A DNA stretch of 64,000 nt from Girardinichthys multiradiatus (lineage: Eukaryota; Chordata; Actinopteri; Cyprinodontiformes; Goodeidae): assembly GCF_021462225.1 (NCBI RefSeq), contig NC_061797.1, forward strand, positions 41,372,147-41,436,146, in the 5' to 3' direction. The position numbers and the translations under genes are program-made. The number at the start of each line of letters is the position of its first letter. Within the stretch, counting starts at the first letter, position 1. This document shows, piece by piece, positions 11,275-22,930 of this stretch. Below the pieces are notes generated by a model. It ran no database searches, was not told the origin of the DNA, and worked only from the letters and a program-made list of their open reading frames with translations.

Positions 11275-11530
11275 AAGTTGCTTTAAATCAAGTTAAAAAA
11301 CGTATTTGTTTAGAGTGGCCTTTGAATGTGTTATCTAAACATTATTAGTTTTCAGTCCAATTTTGCTTTAATTTTCTTATCCATCATTCTATTCTCTTTA
11401 TTCATTTATTTTTTTTAAATTACCTCTGTTGTTTGATTTTCTGTGTCATTGTAATGTTTTCCTTATGTACAGCGCCTTGAGTGCCTTGTTGCTGAAAAGC
11501 ACTATATAAATAAACTCGACTTGACTTGGC
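11275..11530 (+). mobile_element. 5'-truncated L2-like LINE 3' end inside the minisatellite
   Basis: This has three marks of a non-LTR retrotransposon end. First, a short ORF tail at 11300-11338 reads TYLFRVAFECVI then stop, similar to the ORF2 C-terminus of L2-type elements. Second, a 3' UTR contains the block GCGCCTTGAGTGCCTTGTTG and GCACTATATAAATAAA. Third, a terminal short repeat of ACTTG type ends at about 11528. It separates two blocks of one 21-bp minisatellite, so it inserted into a pre-existing array. No clear target duplication was found. The left boundary is approximate. Confidence 0.8.
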
Positions 11531-11532
11531 AG

Positions 11533-11658
11533 CTGCCACAATGCTATCGCGAGCTTTTCCAATGCTATCGCCAGCCTCTCCAACGCTATCACCAGCTTCT
11601 CCCATGCTATCGCAAGCTGCCACAATGCTATCGCCAGCCTCTCCAATGCTGGCGCAAG
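11533..11658. repeat. 21-bp minisatellite, block 2 (six units)
   Basis: Six 21-bp units start at 11533, 11554, 11575, 11596, 11617 and 11638, sharing CAATGCTATCGCCAG. Because 21 is a multiple of three, several frames stay open on both strands. One minus frame gives a leucine-rich heptad pattern and another a GEAGDSI repeat. These are by-products of the period, with no sign of a gene. Confidence 0.93.
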
Positions 11659-12562
11659 TGAGTACTCTCCTTCTCATTTGCCGGCCTTTTATTAATCAGA
11701 TTAGTAGCTGGCTTCGGAATTGATATAGCCTCCTGCAACAAGGAAGTAGCCACTGCTGGGTGCACAATCGTCTTACTTTTGGCACTGATTCCACGAAATA
11801 CAGTGAGGCTAATAATGGAAAGGGGGGTGTTATTATTCATGTAGTGATATAAAAAATCTCTGTGTAGAAATTCTGTGGTTTTCTTATATAGTTCCCAGCG
11901 ATTTATTGTTTGAACTTTTCCAGAGGGCTTTGTCAGCGGCCCTTATGTTTACACAATTACATATACCCAAGCACCCACAAAATCAGGGAGGAAAGGGACC
12001 TCAAACTCCAAAGAGCAGGAAGAGAGAAGAGGGAAAGCAGGAGTAGGAGAGGTAGAGGGGTCAGCCATCCACTGAGATGATAATGAAAGAATAATAATAA
12101 AGTACAGGATGAAATTACTGAGCTTTACCCACAATATCTTCTCTCATTAGAGGCAGCACTAATGTTGCCGTTTATGCTTGTGTTCTACCCCAGCTCCCCC
12201 TAATTAGGCGTGAGCTTCTAAAAATACCTTGCAAACTAAATAGTGGCATGGAAGTACATGCAAATCTGTTGATGTAGAGGAATAATGGTGGCAGGGTAGA
12301 GGAGGAGTGGGGAGGAGATTAGTGGTGCGCTGCAGACTAAAGTAATTGAGTTGGGTAGTGCTGACACCCAGGCGCAGTCAGAGTGCCCATGTTGTGGAAC
12401 ATGCTGTGTGCGTGCGTGCTACACGGCTCAGCCAGCATTTGTTTTGTGTAGCTGGTGTCACGGTAAAGGTGTTAGCTCTGGATAAAAGGCTGGAAAGATC
12501 CTAATCCCTGCATTACTTTAGAGAAGAGGAGCAGTGTGGAACCTTCCACCCTGTGAAACAGC
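11659..12562. other. No gene; possible regulatory block near 12120-12270
   Basis: No recognisable coding sequence. Around 12190-12230 there is a complex stretch with CTAATTAG (a palindromic homeodomain-type core) and CTAAAAATAC (MEF2-like). Whether it is conserved cannot be judged here. Confidence 0.4.
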
Positions 12563-12709
12563 ATGGACAATCTGTTGCAACACCTGAGCAGGACACAGTA
12601 TGGACAGAAACAGGGCATAGGGCTTGGCAGTGCCATGACAAGAAGCCCTCAGGCATCCTTCAGGAACAAGGAAAGAAACCATATTTTAAGGTATGCTTTT
12701 GAGAAGTAA
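12563..12709 (+). other. Possible small ORF or first coding exon (speculative)
   Basis: An ATG at 12563 opens 48 codons ending TAA at 12707-12709. Within it, TTTTAAG followed by GTATGC (GT at 12691) fits a splice donor, which would leave a 43-codon exon. A TATA-like GATAAAAGG lies about 80 bp upstream (about 12480), and AATAAA follows the stop directly (from 12709). The predicted peptide starts MDNLLQHLSRTQYGQ and is rich in Gln, Arg and Ser; I recognise no family. Each of these signals is common by chance. Confidence 0.15.
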
Positions 12710-14745
12710 ATAAAATTAATGCATACTATTTTGCATTATGTGAGAGTATCAAATGCTCATTAAACCACAGGTAGATTTTGCAACATACATACACCTCCTC
12801 ATCTTCAACCTGCTGGAAGCCAAAGTACCCTGAGGGTTTAACTAAAACACAAAGAGATCTTTACAAGAGTCAAACTGAAAATGGCAACATTACAGCCCTG
12901 AGGAACAGTACTAAACTGTGTGCTACAACCAAGTCTAATTTTACTGAGGTGAATTTACAATAAAAAGACTAAAAACTGCCTTTTTAATAAAATCCAATAT
13001 AAATGGAAAAACCTAGGAAAATAGTTAGATAATACTGTTATTTTGGGCATTTTAACACAGTTTCAACAATACTTTGCAAAGCATCTATCTAGAGCATTAT
13101 TACTTCAGCTTGTTTATTAGAAATATTCCTCAATATTTTCTCCACATTATTGTGTTTTTTTATGTTTTTTATTTTGGTGTAAATGCATTCACTTCTTGTA
13201 ATTTCATTGAAAAGGATTCGTTGTTAGAAATAATTACAGTTGAAAATTTTTCTTGCAGGATACTGAGAAGCAGCTGCTAAACATTTATAACCCTTTGTAA
13301 ATGTATTATATGACACCAGATACAATTACTTATATATGGTTACTCAGAATGTCCACCAACAAAATTAAGTCTTACAGATGCAACATGTTGTGGAGTTCAT
13401 TCCATTTTCACAACAAGTTGGATGACAACAATGAAAATACAAAAAAAAAAGTTTGATTGATGATAAGATTGATCAACAGGGTGTTGCAAAGACTGGAAAC
13501 TAAAGTTGTAGGCAAAGAATAACAAAGGAAAACATAAATCAATTCTTTCAAATTTGTGTCTGTTATACCTGTACGTAGACATAGGCTTCAGTGAAAAATG
13601 CTCAAGCACATCTTCCTTGCATGTGATACTGTAACATATGCAACGTGATCTCTTCATCTTAGCATGGATGTTACAATAAATAAAAAATTATGACCCCAAG
13701 TTTGCAAGCCAGGTACGGAATATACAGTATCCACCTAATTACTGAGTTTGTTGCTGTAGAATTGTTTGTGATTGCAGCACAAAAGTAAAACTGTTTGTTT
13801 TGGTGGCTATTACTATGCAGTAAGATGTATTTTTCTATATTTGGACAAAGCTTGTGGCTCTTAGAATTGTCTCTTGAATATGCACTCAAAGGAAAATGTA
13901 ATAGTTTATGCAATCAGTAGTTAATCTCTGTTGTTCAATTTGCTTTTTCAAGAAAGAAAAAAACACATCTGAGCACTGTGGTTCAGCAGAAAAGAAAACT
14001 CAGCTTCTGAACAAGATCAACTGCAATACTGAGAGCAGATCAGGTTTTGTTTTAAGTTTAAGAAATAATGAATATTGTAGTTATGTCCTTTTATGATCAG
14101 TAGTACCTTATCAGACCATAGTCTCTCCGTCCATGACCAAATTCTCAACATACTGCAAAAACATGCCACTAAAACACTGTAAATTCACCATTAATGTAAT
14201 TTGAGCAGAGTGTAAAGCATAGAAAATTCCAGGTCATAGAGAATTAAACTATATTTTCCTCATCGATCTATTTGTAGTAATTGAGTTGACAAAATAGCTA
14301 AATATGCTGGTATATTAGACTATTATTTCAGGTCATCCTCCCTATCTGTGAAAGATGAAATGCAACTACTATATGATTATATTATTCTCTTTGAAGTGCA
14401 AAAGTAGATTTTTCCAATTTCTTCCATATTTGCACTGTGACACTGTAACCATTTGTTTACATTTGTTACAGATCATGCAAATAATTCATGTGAAGCATCA
14501 TAAATTAAATGTAATAAAATGTATGCAAATTATATGATATTACCATTACTTAATCTCAAATTACGCCATGCAAACTCTCTGTCTGCAACAATAAAGATTC
14601 ACTCAACTCATCATGCCAAATAATTGCAATTTCCTGGAAAATGAGAGTGAGTACAGAGCCTTGAACTTTAAGCCTAAAACAAAATAATATTGAGATTGTG
14701 ACCTACTGACAAAAAGCACCTTACTTGGTTCTTATGAAGGAGCAA
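12710..14745. other. AT-rich, no recognisable gene
   Basis: Short ORFs only (12778-12963, 13397-13657 minus, 13671-13913 minus, 14355-14537), none with a recognisable domain. Confidence 0.55.
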
Positions 14746-14860
14746 AATGTCCATTTTACAGCCTTTTTAGAATATACTATACATGCATTTTACAAAAAAG
14801 GACCACATAATAAGAAAAATGGATACTTTATTTAATATATTTTGTTTAACTCAATGCACG
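14746..14860 (+). repeat. Dispersed direct repeat, copy 1
   Basis: This shares AATGTCCATTTTACA, then a 41-bp identical core (14781-14821), then ATACTTTATTTAATAT with the segment at 16584-16690, in the same orientation 1.8 kb away. It has no coding content. It may be an end of an unrecognised repeat or a local duplication. Confidence 0.85.
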
Positions 14861-16583
14861 TAACACTTTAGAATTTAGACCCAAATGCATTTTTAGATAC
14901 ATCAACATGCAAAATATTCTCGAGCTTAGGAAAAAAAATTCTAAAATAAAATAAAATATATACAAATAGATAAAACTATATATGAAATAAGATTAGGATA
15001 ATAGTTTAGTGTTGGATTGAAGTGCTACACCTCTAAAATAGTTCAATCCCAATGTGACAAGGGTTCACAATTTTTATACTGAAAAGTTTGATGTTAACAC
15101 TAAGAAAAGTATACATGCAATGGGATATAATTGTGACTACCTTGCTTTCCAGATGCTTAGAAGGCCAATTTGAAAATTGCTCAAATTTACTGTATATTAT
15201 ACCTTATCTGCCGCAAATAATAAAAACGTCAAAATCCCAGTCAGTTTTTTTCTATATTAGATGTTGTTTGAGAGCAACTGAGTTTGAATTTGCATCATGG
15301 CAAAAGGAAAAGAAAGATATCCATCTCAATGTTATCTGACACCCCAGATGGGAAATGAGAAAAATCCTTCTTCATTTTGCACTTTTCTCACATATCCAGA
15401 AAATCCAACCAGTTTTAATGGGCTGTTGAAACCTGAAATAATTAAGAAAAACATTGGGTTGTGAAATTTATCAGTTGTATTACAATTTTTGTATCTGCAT
15501 AAGTAATAGTTCATTACAGTCTGTGTTCAAAGAAAGATGTAATGACTAATTTCTGCATTGAATTCAGTCCATTTGGGCTCACTTCCAACCCACCTCAGTC
15601 TATTACTGCAGCTCTGAGTCACAAACCTCCAGACCTGAGGCTGTCAGCAGGAGTCGCTTTGAAAGGGGTTTGGTGTAAACACACACAGACAGACACACAT
15701 GCATGTATTTGCATGTACACATGTGCACAGAAACACATTCTGACATTTTCTCACACATTCATCTCACGCACATTTTCCTTTATGCCCACATCGTTCCCTC
15801 CTGCACACACAAAACATATTTAATCTCGAGGAATCTGATCATTTTAGACAACGTCAGTGTGTTGGTGTAGGCGGCGACGCAGCCGGACTGTTTTACCCAG
15901 CTCAGACAAGATCTCAGATCAATATCCTGTCCCCAGGCAGCCAGCACCTTCAGGCCAGACGGACTGCCTCCAAAACCACGTCCTTGTCATTTTGCAAAAT
16001 AAAAATAAAAAGTCTGGATGCAATAAACACTTTCTCTGATACATGCAGCACATTTTGCAGTAAAGTGTATCTTATGGTGCATGCGTATGTGTTTGCTTCA
16101 GTGATATTAAACGACTTTGAATAGATGTAGTAGTAACGGTCCCGAGTATAGCTCTTATGTGCACCCTTATGTGAACAAGCAAGGAATCAAAATAAATGCT
16201 TAATGTAGAACATAGACTGATACTTTTTTAAACTGTTATGTTTGGCAGTCCTAATACCAAGGCATTAGTGGTGTTATTAGAATCTGTTTGGAAGCATCTA
16301 TTGGTAATCTTTTAATTTGAGATCCTTGGTAAGTTACAAATTTTTTACATTTTATTTTTACTTCATAAATAACATTTCAGCATGAACCTATAAAAGCAAA
16401 TATTTTAATTTGCAAAGGTTTTACACAAACATCTAGTGAAGTAATTAATTCCAAACATACAGTATGTAGTAGTACCAAAAGAGCTGTTGGATTTTTCAAA
16501 ACATTTGTCTCTTTTTTTTTTCTTTTCTTTTTTTTTGTGAAGCGATTGTACACATTCTAAATGATAAATCAAGCTTGACTTAC
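14861..16583. other. No recognisable gene between the direct repeats
   Basis: This contains a CA-rich stretch around 15675-15730 and T-runs near 16510-16536. ORFs such as 15542-15823 include the CA-rich region and show no domain. Confidence 0.5.
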
Positions 16584-16690
16584 AATGTCCATTTTACACA
16601 TACTACACATGCATTTTACAAAAAAGGACCACATAATAAGAAAAATGCATACTTTATTTAATATTTATATGAGTTCCACACCTCTCCCAA
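16584..16690 (+). repeat. Dispersed direct repeat, copy 2
   Basis: Counterpart of 14746-14860. The 41-bp identical core is at 16607-16647. Relative to copy 1 it lacks about ten bases just before the core. Confidence 0.85.
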
Positions 16691-18544
16691 TGCACAAGAC
16701 ATTGAAAATATCCATTGAAAACAGGGTTGTTTTTCCATTTCTGCATACATCTACATGACAATGTTTTAATAGTGATGTCAATATACACCACACTATTAGA
16801 AACGTTAAAAACAGTGGAATGTCCGTGCCACACCATTAGGAGGCTGTATGTTCTTTGAAGCTCAAGAACATGGGCATGCCTACAAACACTTGCTGCTTAA
16901 AAATAGGGTCGAAAATGAACACTTTGTTGGAGAACTGTTGTTATATTCAAAAGAGTTCGCCGCACAAACAGTACTCTGCAATTCACCATTGTTATTGTTA
17001 ATTTTTTCATCTTGGCATCTGTTGTGCTGTGCACTTGCGCATTAATTTCTACTAATTGCAGTATTGCTGCGCATGTGCCAGGGCTTCCTGATACAGGAAG
17101 ATATTGTTTTTCTTGTGCACATGACAACAGAGAAAAAGAAAAGTAAAATCTTTACTTCTGATTAATCAATCGACCTGTTATCAGATCTAGTTTTACCTTC
17201 ATTGGCTCTTATCGTTGATTGGCAGATTAACAAATTTTCAATACTAGTTTAAGGTGGTAGTGTAGATTGTACACCTAAGCTGAGAGGGGTTACAGTGATA
17301 TTCAAGGCTAGCTGGTCTCTTTCCCAGACCTGTCAGCACCTGACAGCCCTTCATGATCAAGGTGACTTATGAGGGAGCATTTGGCACTATGATGCTGTGG
17401 TCAGAATTCCATTCCCTGACATATTACAGTGTCCGACAAGCTGCCACTTTCAGCAGTGTGGCTGTTATGGCTTTGATAATTGAAGTGCTCTGAGGTGGAT
17501 GGGCTGGACAGATGAAGCACAGCTAGTCAATGGATCAATAGTGGGATTGTGAGCTCCAGCTGTTGGAGCTAAACGGGCAAGGTGGACTGAGCCCGAGTAG
17601 AAGCTAACAATATGAAGTCATAAGGCCTTTTATGTCCACACTCTTTTTGTTTTAAATGTATCTGGCACTTTGAGAAAATTGTTGTAATGGGAGCAAATGA
17701 CTCAAAGCTAATAAATTCTGTTTACTGTAGATGGTTATACCTTAGGCAATGCAAGTGATATACAGAAAAGTGACAGTAGTTACAAATGTTATGAAAAGCA
17801 ATATCTCAGAGCTGGTACATGACATGCAGGTGTATTGTTTGGGGTATCCTTTAGGTTCTACTGTTATTGCATTATCTCCTTAGTCCCCTCTCAGTGATTG
17901 AACCATCTATTTACCTGTCACCTTCCTGGCAAATAGACAAAGGGACTGCTCAGCATTTACAGTGTAGCAGAAAACAGATTCCAAAATTGTCATTCATGAT
18001 GCTCATAAGTCAATTGCTATGACTTTATCACCAGCAAAACACAGACAGTTTGTTCATGGACTTAATTTATCAGGAATAGCTAAGCCCCAGTGTGATTCAC
18101 ACAAGGTAATTTTCATATCGTTCAAATGTCACCAGCCAATCGGGTGACAAGCTGGACTGGCCACATGTAAAGCTTTCCCAAATCGAGTACAAAAAAAACC
18201 ACACAAAACACTCTGAGTCCATAATGCTTTCAAATGTTAGGACAGTCCTTTGGATCAAGGACAAGGAAGGACAGGGGAGGGTTACACCAATGTGACACAC
18301 AACTAGTGATAATTACAGTAAACTCAAAGGTCAGAACTAATTCTGCAGAGACACACACTCAATTGAAACTTTATTATGTACACTTCCTTGTAAAACTGAA
18401 CCAGCCAATCACACGGCCACATCTCAGTGCATTTAGGCATCTAGAGATGGCCTTATTAATGTCAGAGGCCAGAGGAAGATGGGGAAATAACCACTTGTTA
18501 CCTCTATGGAGTCAGTGTATCTATGAATGTATAACATAGTATCT
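16691..18544. other. No recognisable gene
   Basis: Mixed sequence without transposon ends. Short ORFs (16848-17045, 16897-17127 minus, 18234-18539) show no family. Confidence 0.5.
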
Positions 18545-18842
18545 TGAAGCGGAAGGGCTACAGCATCCATCTAATGTCTATACCCAATTATCCGTGCAGG
18601 TACCAAGGCAGGGTACACCCTTGGAAGGGTTGCCACCTCATCACAGGGCACAGGATGAACAAGCATACACACATGCACACACACATACACACACACACAC
18701 ACTAACTTGTTTAGAATAACCAAGTAACGGTCAACAGTCAAGGACAACGGGAAGAGACTGTAGCACCCGGAAGGATCATGCAAACTCCATCCAGGGCCTT
18801 CTTGCTGCAAGAGTACAGTGCTAACCACTGTAACAGCACGCA
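18545..18842 (+). repeat. Common teleost interspersed repeat with internal CA run
   Basis: The layout follows the widespread fish repeat: ATTATCCGTGCAGG, GGGTACACCC, TGCCACCTCATCACAGGGCA, a CA-rich centre (about 18660-18702), CATGCAAACTCCATCC, then CTTCTTGCTGCAAGAGTACA and GTGCTAACCACTG. It is diverged and has small deletions. The ORF that crosses it (18571-18828 minus) is not a gene. The 10728-10840 fragment is the same repeat in the other orientation. Confidence 0.7.
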
Positions 18843-21800
18843 GTCCATTAGAAAATACCTTCTGTCACTGATGTGTTAAGAACAGGAAACTGAGAATGTA
18901 ATTCCCACAAGCTATACAAATTGGAAAAACATTGCCTGGTCCAGTGAATCTGAATTTTAGCCAGACATTAAGAAGGTAGGGTCAGAAACTGGCTTAAGAA
19001 CAGTCATGGATGATTGTTGGGGAATATTTTCATATATCATGAAGCTATTGTGTCAACATGGACCAGAAATTCTGAGGCAATATTACCAATGCCATGTTGG
19101 ATATATACCACAGAGGATTCAGGCAGATCAGGGGACAAAGGTTGGTCCAACCAAATGCTAGCAAGGAGTACATAATAAAGTGTCCGGTGAGTGTATAAAA
19201 GAAGTTTCTCTGAAGAAAGAGACCAAAACTAAGTAGGGGCTGTATATTCATAGAATATATGGGGAGTAAAACAGGTAGAGAAAGAGGGGCAATCCAAAGA
19301 GGGGGTAAAAAGTTAAAGAGAAACAGAGAGCTGTATTGAGAAAGAGAAACAGCTAATTAGCAGGAAGTCAGCAGGTGTGCTTTGTCTCTGGAGCCCCAAA
19401 CCTTTGTCCCCTGCTCTTTTTTTTTACCCCCCATCCCTGAAATGGGGTAGAGGAGGGGGTGGACTAATGCTGTGCATGCCTTAAAGAGCAGGGTGTTGCT
19501 GTGGCAACCGTCTGGCATGCTCTGTCTCCAGGGAAACGGAAATGTCACAGCTTAAGAGGTCTCATAGAAAGTGAGCCAGGAAGAAAGAGACAGGAAAGAA
19601 GCGAAAGAGGAACAAGTAAAAGTGAGGATTCACAATGACAATACTGAGGGTTTCACTGACAAATTATCTGTACAGTTGTCTAAAATAAATGAATCACCGG
19701 GCATCAGCCTCCAAACCACCCACACACGCCTTAAATTGGTTTACAGGGACAAGAGAAGACAGGGTAGATGCTAGTCTTAAAACAGTCCCTTAGCATAAAG
19801 CTGAAACCCAAGTCACCTGAGGGCAGTACCTATTGAGAGCTAATCAGCCTTCATTTATTTAATCAAATATTTACAGTCATAAGCAGTCAAGAAGCTTGAG
19901 GGTGTGGTGGGAAAACTAAGCCTGGCATTGGCAGCATGTGGCAAGGGTGAATGTGACCGGTGTTTGCCGCTGAGCAACAGGCTGACCCTCCAAATCACAC
20001 ATTAGCCAGGGCTGACTTGCTGAAAGCCCATTAACCTGAATGGCCACTGATTGCTCCACTATTAACACAGTCTGACTCCTCTCCTCCAGGGTTGTACCCA
20101 ATTACACAGATGCTTTAGCACCCTTCAAGGTCTTGGCATAATCAAGGTAAACAAATGTTGTTTCTTTGTCATGTCAATGCCACTTTGTGTGACGTATGTC
20201 ACACGGTACAATTATACTTGCTCCTAATTGTTTCAACTTTTTAAATATTATTTACTAAGTGTGCCCATCTGGCATAATTGACCTTTTGTGTGTGTTCTGT
20301 CATAAATCAGAAAGGTTGTTTCAATTGCATTGGAAAGTCACAGAAAAAGTCAGGTTTGTGTCTGTTCCATTCGTGGATTTGTGCCAGCATGTGGACCAGA
20401 GGTTGCTGGGGAAAAAAGATGGTCAACTAAATGGAGCATTCCTCCAGCATGCTGTTAGAAAGTGTGGCCTAGCCATGCCTAATTTATTTCCTCTTTTGTC
20501 ATTGCTGTTGCCATTCTTCGGTTGATTAAACCAACCTCATGCAGCTATGCTCAACAAATAGCCTAATTGAGTACGACCTTGGCAAATGATATATCAGCTC
20601 TATCGTCCAAAAAGCACCACCTGCACCAGACGCTGGTCTCAGGCAGCCGATTGCTCTGTGGGCTGTTGCACCAGGCACAACAAACATAAACCAAGGATTT
20701 GCCTCCTAAGCCAAAGTCATTTCTTGCACGACCTTTCCCACAAATCACATTGATGACACACGGCTGGATAGATCACTGAAATGGGACACATTTGTATCAC
20801 TTAGACCTTTCATCAGATGCAAGCAGATACTCATCTATTATTCCCCGTTCCATTTGCAACTTTCACCCCACAGCCTGCACATCGGAGGTGAAGTAAGTGA
20901 ACAAAACATTCCTGTCTCCAAACAGCTGCAGCAGTGTTAAGCAGGACAGAATTCTTATTAAATTTCTGTCCAGACAGTGTTTAGATGGGAACTGGAATGA
21001 AGGAAGGAAAGGGGGGCTGGTAGTTTGTGTTCAAAGGGGCCTGCTATAGAAGATCTGATGGCTCTCTCAGTGCAGTCTCTGGTGGGATCTCTCACAGGAT
21101 ACAGATGCCTGCTCCGAGATGGCTTCATACCTAATGAGTCTGAGCTCCAACAGAGCTGCACACAAAGTAGCACTGCCCTCAATTCTCTGTTTGTTTGCCA
21201 CCGCCAGCCCCACCCTCGCTGTCTCGCTCGCTCGCTCACTCAGCACTGAGCGATGTGCCTGCCCACAGCCACTGCGTGACAGTGATGTGTTTCTCAGGAG
21301 GGATGCGTATCCTGCAGGTAAACACCTGGAGGCTGAAAAATCACCCTCCAAAAGCAGGCGACAGGGGCTGTGCTGTAGCCAGGGACTGTTAACAAAGTGA
21401 GACTCATCCATCTGCCTGTCTCTGTGCCTGCCTTGGTCTATGGACTAAGGAACTGGATGACAGGACTAAATTTGAATGGTAAGACACACCTGAAGCACGG
21501 CTGACATTCCTCTCAATTATCTGCAATGTACAACATAAATTTGAACAGTTGCTGTTGAGTGCAACAAGCATTGCATGGGAGATTTTTTTTTGTGTTTTTC
21601 TAGGTGCATGTGTGTTTGTGTGAGACAGAGTCCATGCTGTTGTGACATCTGCTAAATATGTGAAGAGGACAGCAGCTTGGTAAACAGGAGACTTTTCTTC
21701 TATGGTCCCTCTGAGCTGAGCCACATCTGTCATGGAGGTGGGAAAGGAATGTGTTCTTAAAAATAGGTCACCCTACCAATATGCAGCCTGAGAGGATGGC

Positions 21801-22689
21801 AGAAAGGTTACCACATCCAGGAAAATGAATGGAAGAATGTGTCTGTCTGTCCATCATTTTCAGCCTGCTGGGAGATTAGAAGAGAGTTGTGGGACAGAAG
21901 AAGAGAAACAAGACATTTCTGTTTCACTCTTGCTGTTACTCAGAGATCACATACTGTCTTAAACATATGAGCACCCTGTGCTGCTGATAATTTCAGTGAC
22001 ACCATCCACAGGCATCCACTGTTTTAAATTCGAACAGAAAAAATCACACTGGGGGGTAATGCATACTGTAGCTCATTAAAATTTCACTTTAGAGCTCTTT
22101 GACGAGCTTCGAGCTTCAAGACAGCGTGCAATCGAGGCCTTGTGAGAAGTCCCCCAAGGCCACTCACAAAAGACAAATTGCAGGAGGTGTCTATGTTAGC
22201 TGCCATCAGGGCGATTAATGCAAACTTCTCCAAGGGCTCCATACAGTCCACAGTCTTCGTGCCATTATGTGCCTCCTCCGAATGAGCCGTCACCTTATGG
22301 ACGCCTGCTGTCCCAAGGCAGAATGGCTTTAATCAAAGCCTGTGAGGAGCCAAGAGTCGCTGGGGACAAGTTTCATTGGGAGTTAAGTTATAAGAATGAA
22401 GGAGCCATGCAATTTTAGATCCTCCCAGATGGGATGGAGGGATTAAACTACAACGAAATGGCAAAGATGGATGGAAAGAGAAGACCATTTCTATATGCTG
22501 CTCCTCGTCTGTACCCAAGAGAGCTGTCATGATATCCAGCATTGCCTGCTTATTTATTGACACCTTTCATTCACCAGTCAACTGACTGGAGGCTTTAAAT
22601 ACACCTGGGTTTTACAAATAAATGTGCCTGGCTTAAACCATCCCTCCTTCATGACATCAATCAGTAAATAATTTTGTCAAGCATCTCTA
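18843..22689. other. No recognisable gene; somewhat higher GC around 20.9-21.4 kb
   Basis: The stretch 20950-21420 is less AT-rich and holds several overlapping ORFs on both strands (for example 21025-21249, 21067-21411 minus, 21119-21400). Their overlap in many frames reflects composition, not coding. A CGCTCGCT-type run occurs near 21225-21237. No domain was recognised. Confidence 0.45.
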
Positions 22690-22930
22690 ACAGTATTCAC
22701 TGCCAAAGGATTTCACAAATACAAGACTTTTATAATGTATTCCATTCCACACCTCCCTGCAAATGTGCCAGGGGATTTATTAAAAACACTTCCCGTAGTT
22801 AACAATCTGCATATGGCCAATATCACAAGACTTCATTAGATAAATAATCTGCGATCACATCTCCTCTCAGTTGTTTGTAAATCCAATTATTGCCTTATCA
22901 AATTGGATTCCAACGTTATTATTTTTATTT
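22690..22930. other. Candidate conserved noncoding block (unverified)
   Basis: Complex, non-repetitive AT-rich sequence with TTGTTTGTAAA (forkhead-like), CCAATTATTG (CCAAT plus homeodomain core) and CTTATC (GATA-like) within about 35 bp. It contains no ORF. Conservation cannot be assessed from one sequence. Confidence 0.2.

Noticed and set aside
11191..11658. CRISPR-like repeat array
   Set aside because: Units are contiguous 21-bp tandem repeats without unique spacers, and the genome is eukaryotic.
21067..21411. Cluster of ORFs on both strands
   Set aside because: Simultaneous openness in many frames reflects lower AT content; no protein family was seen.
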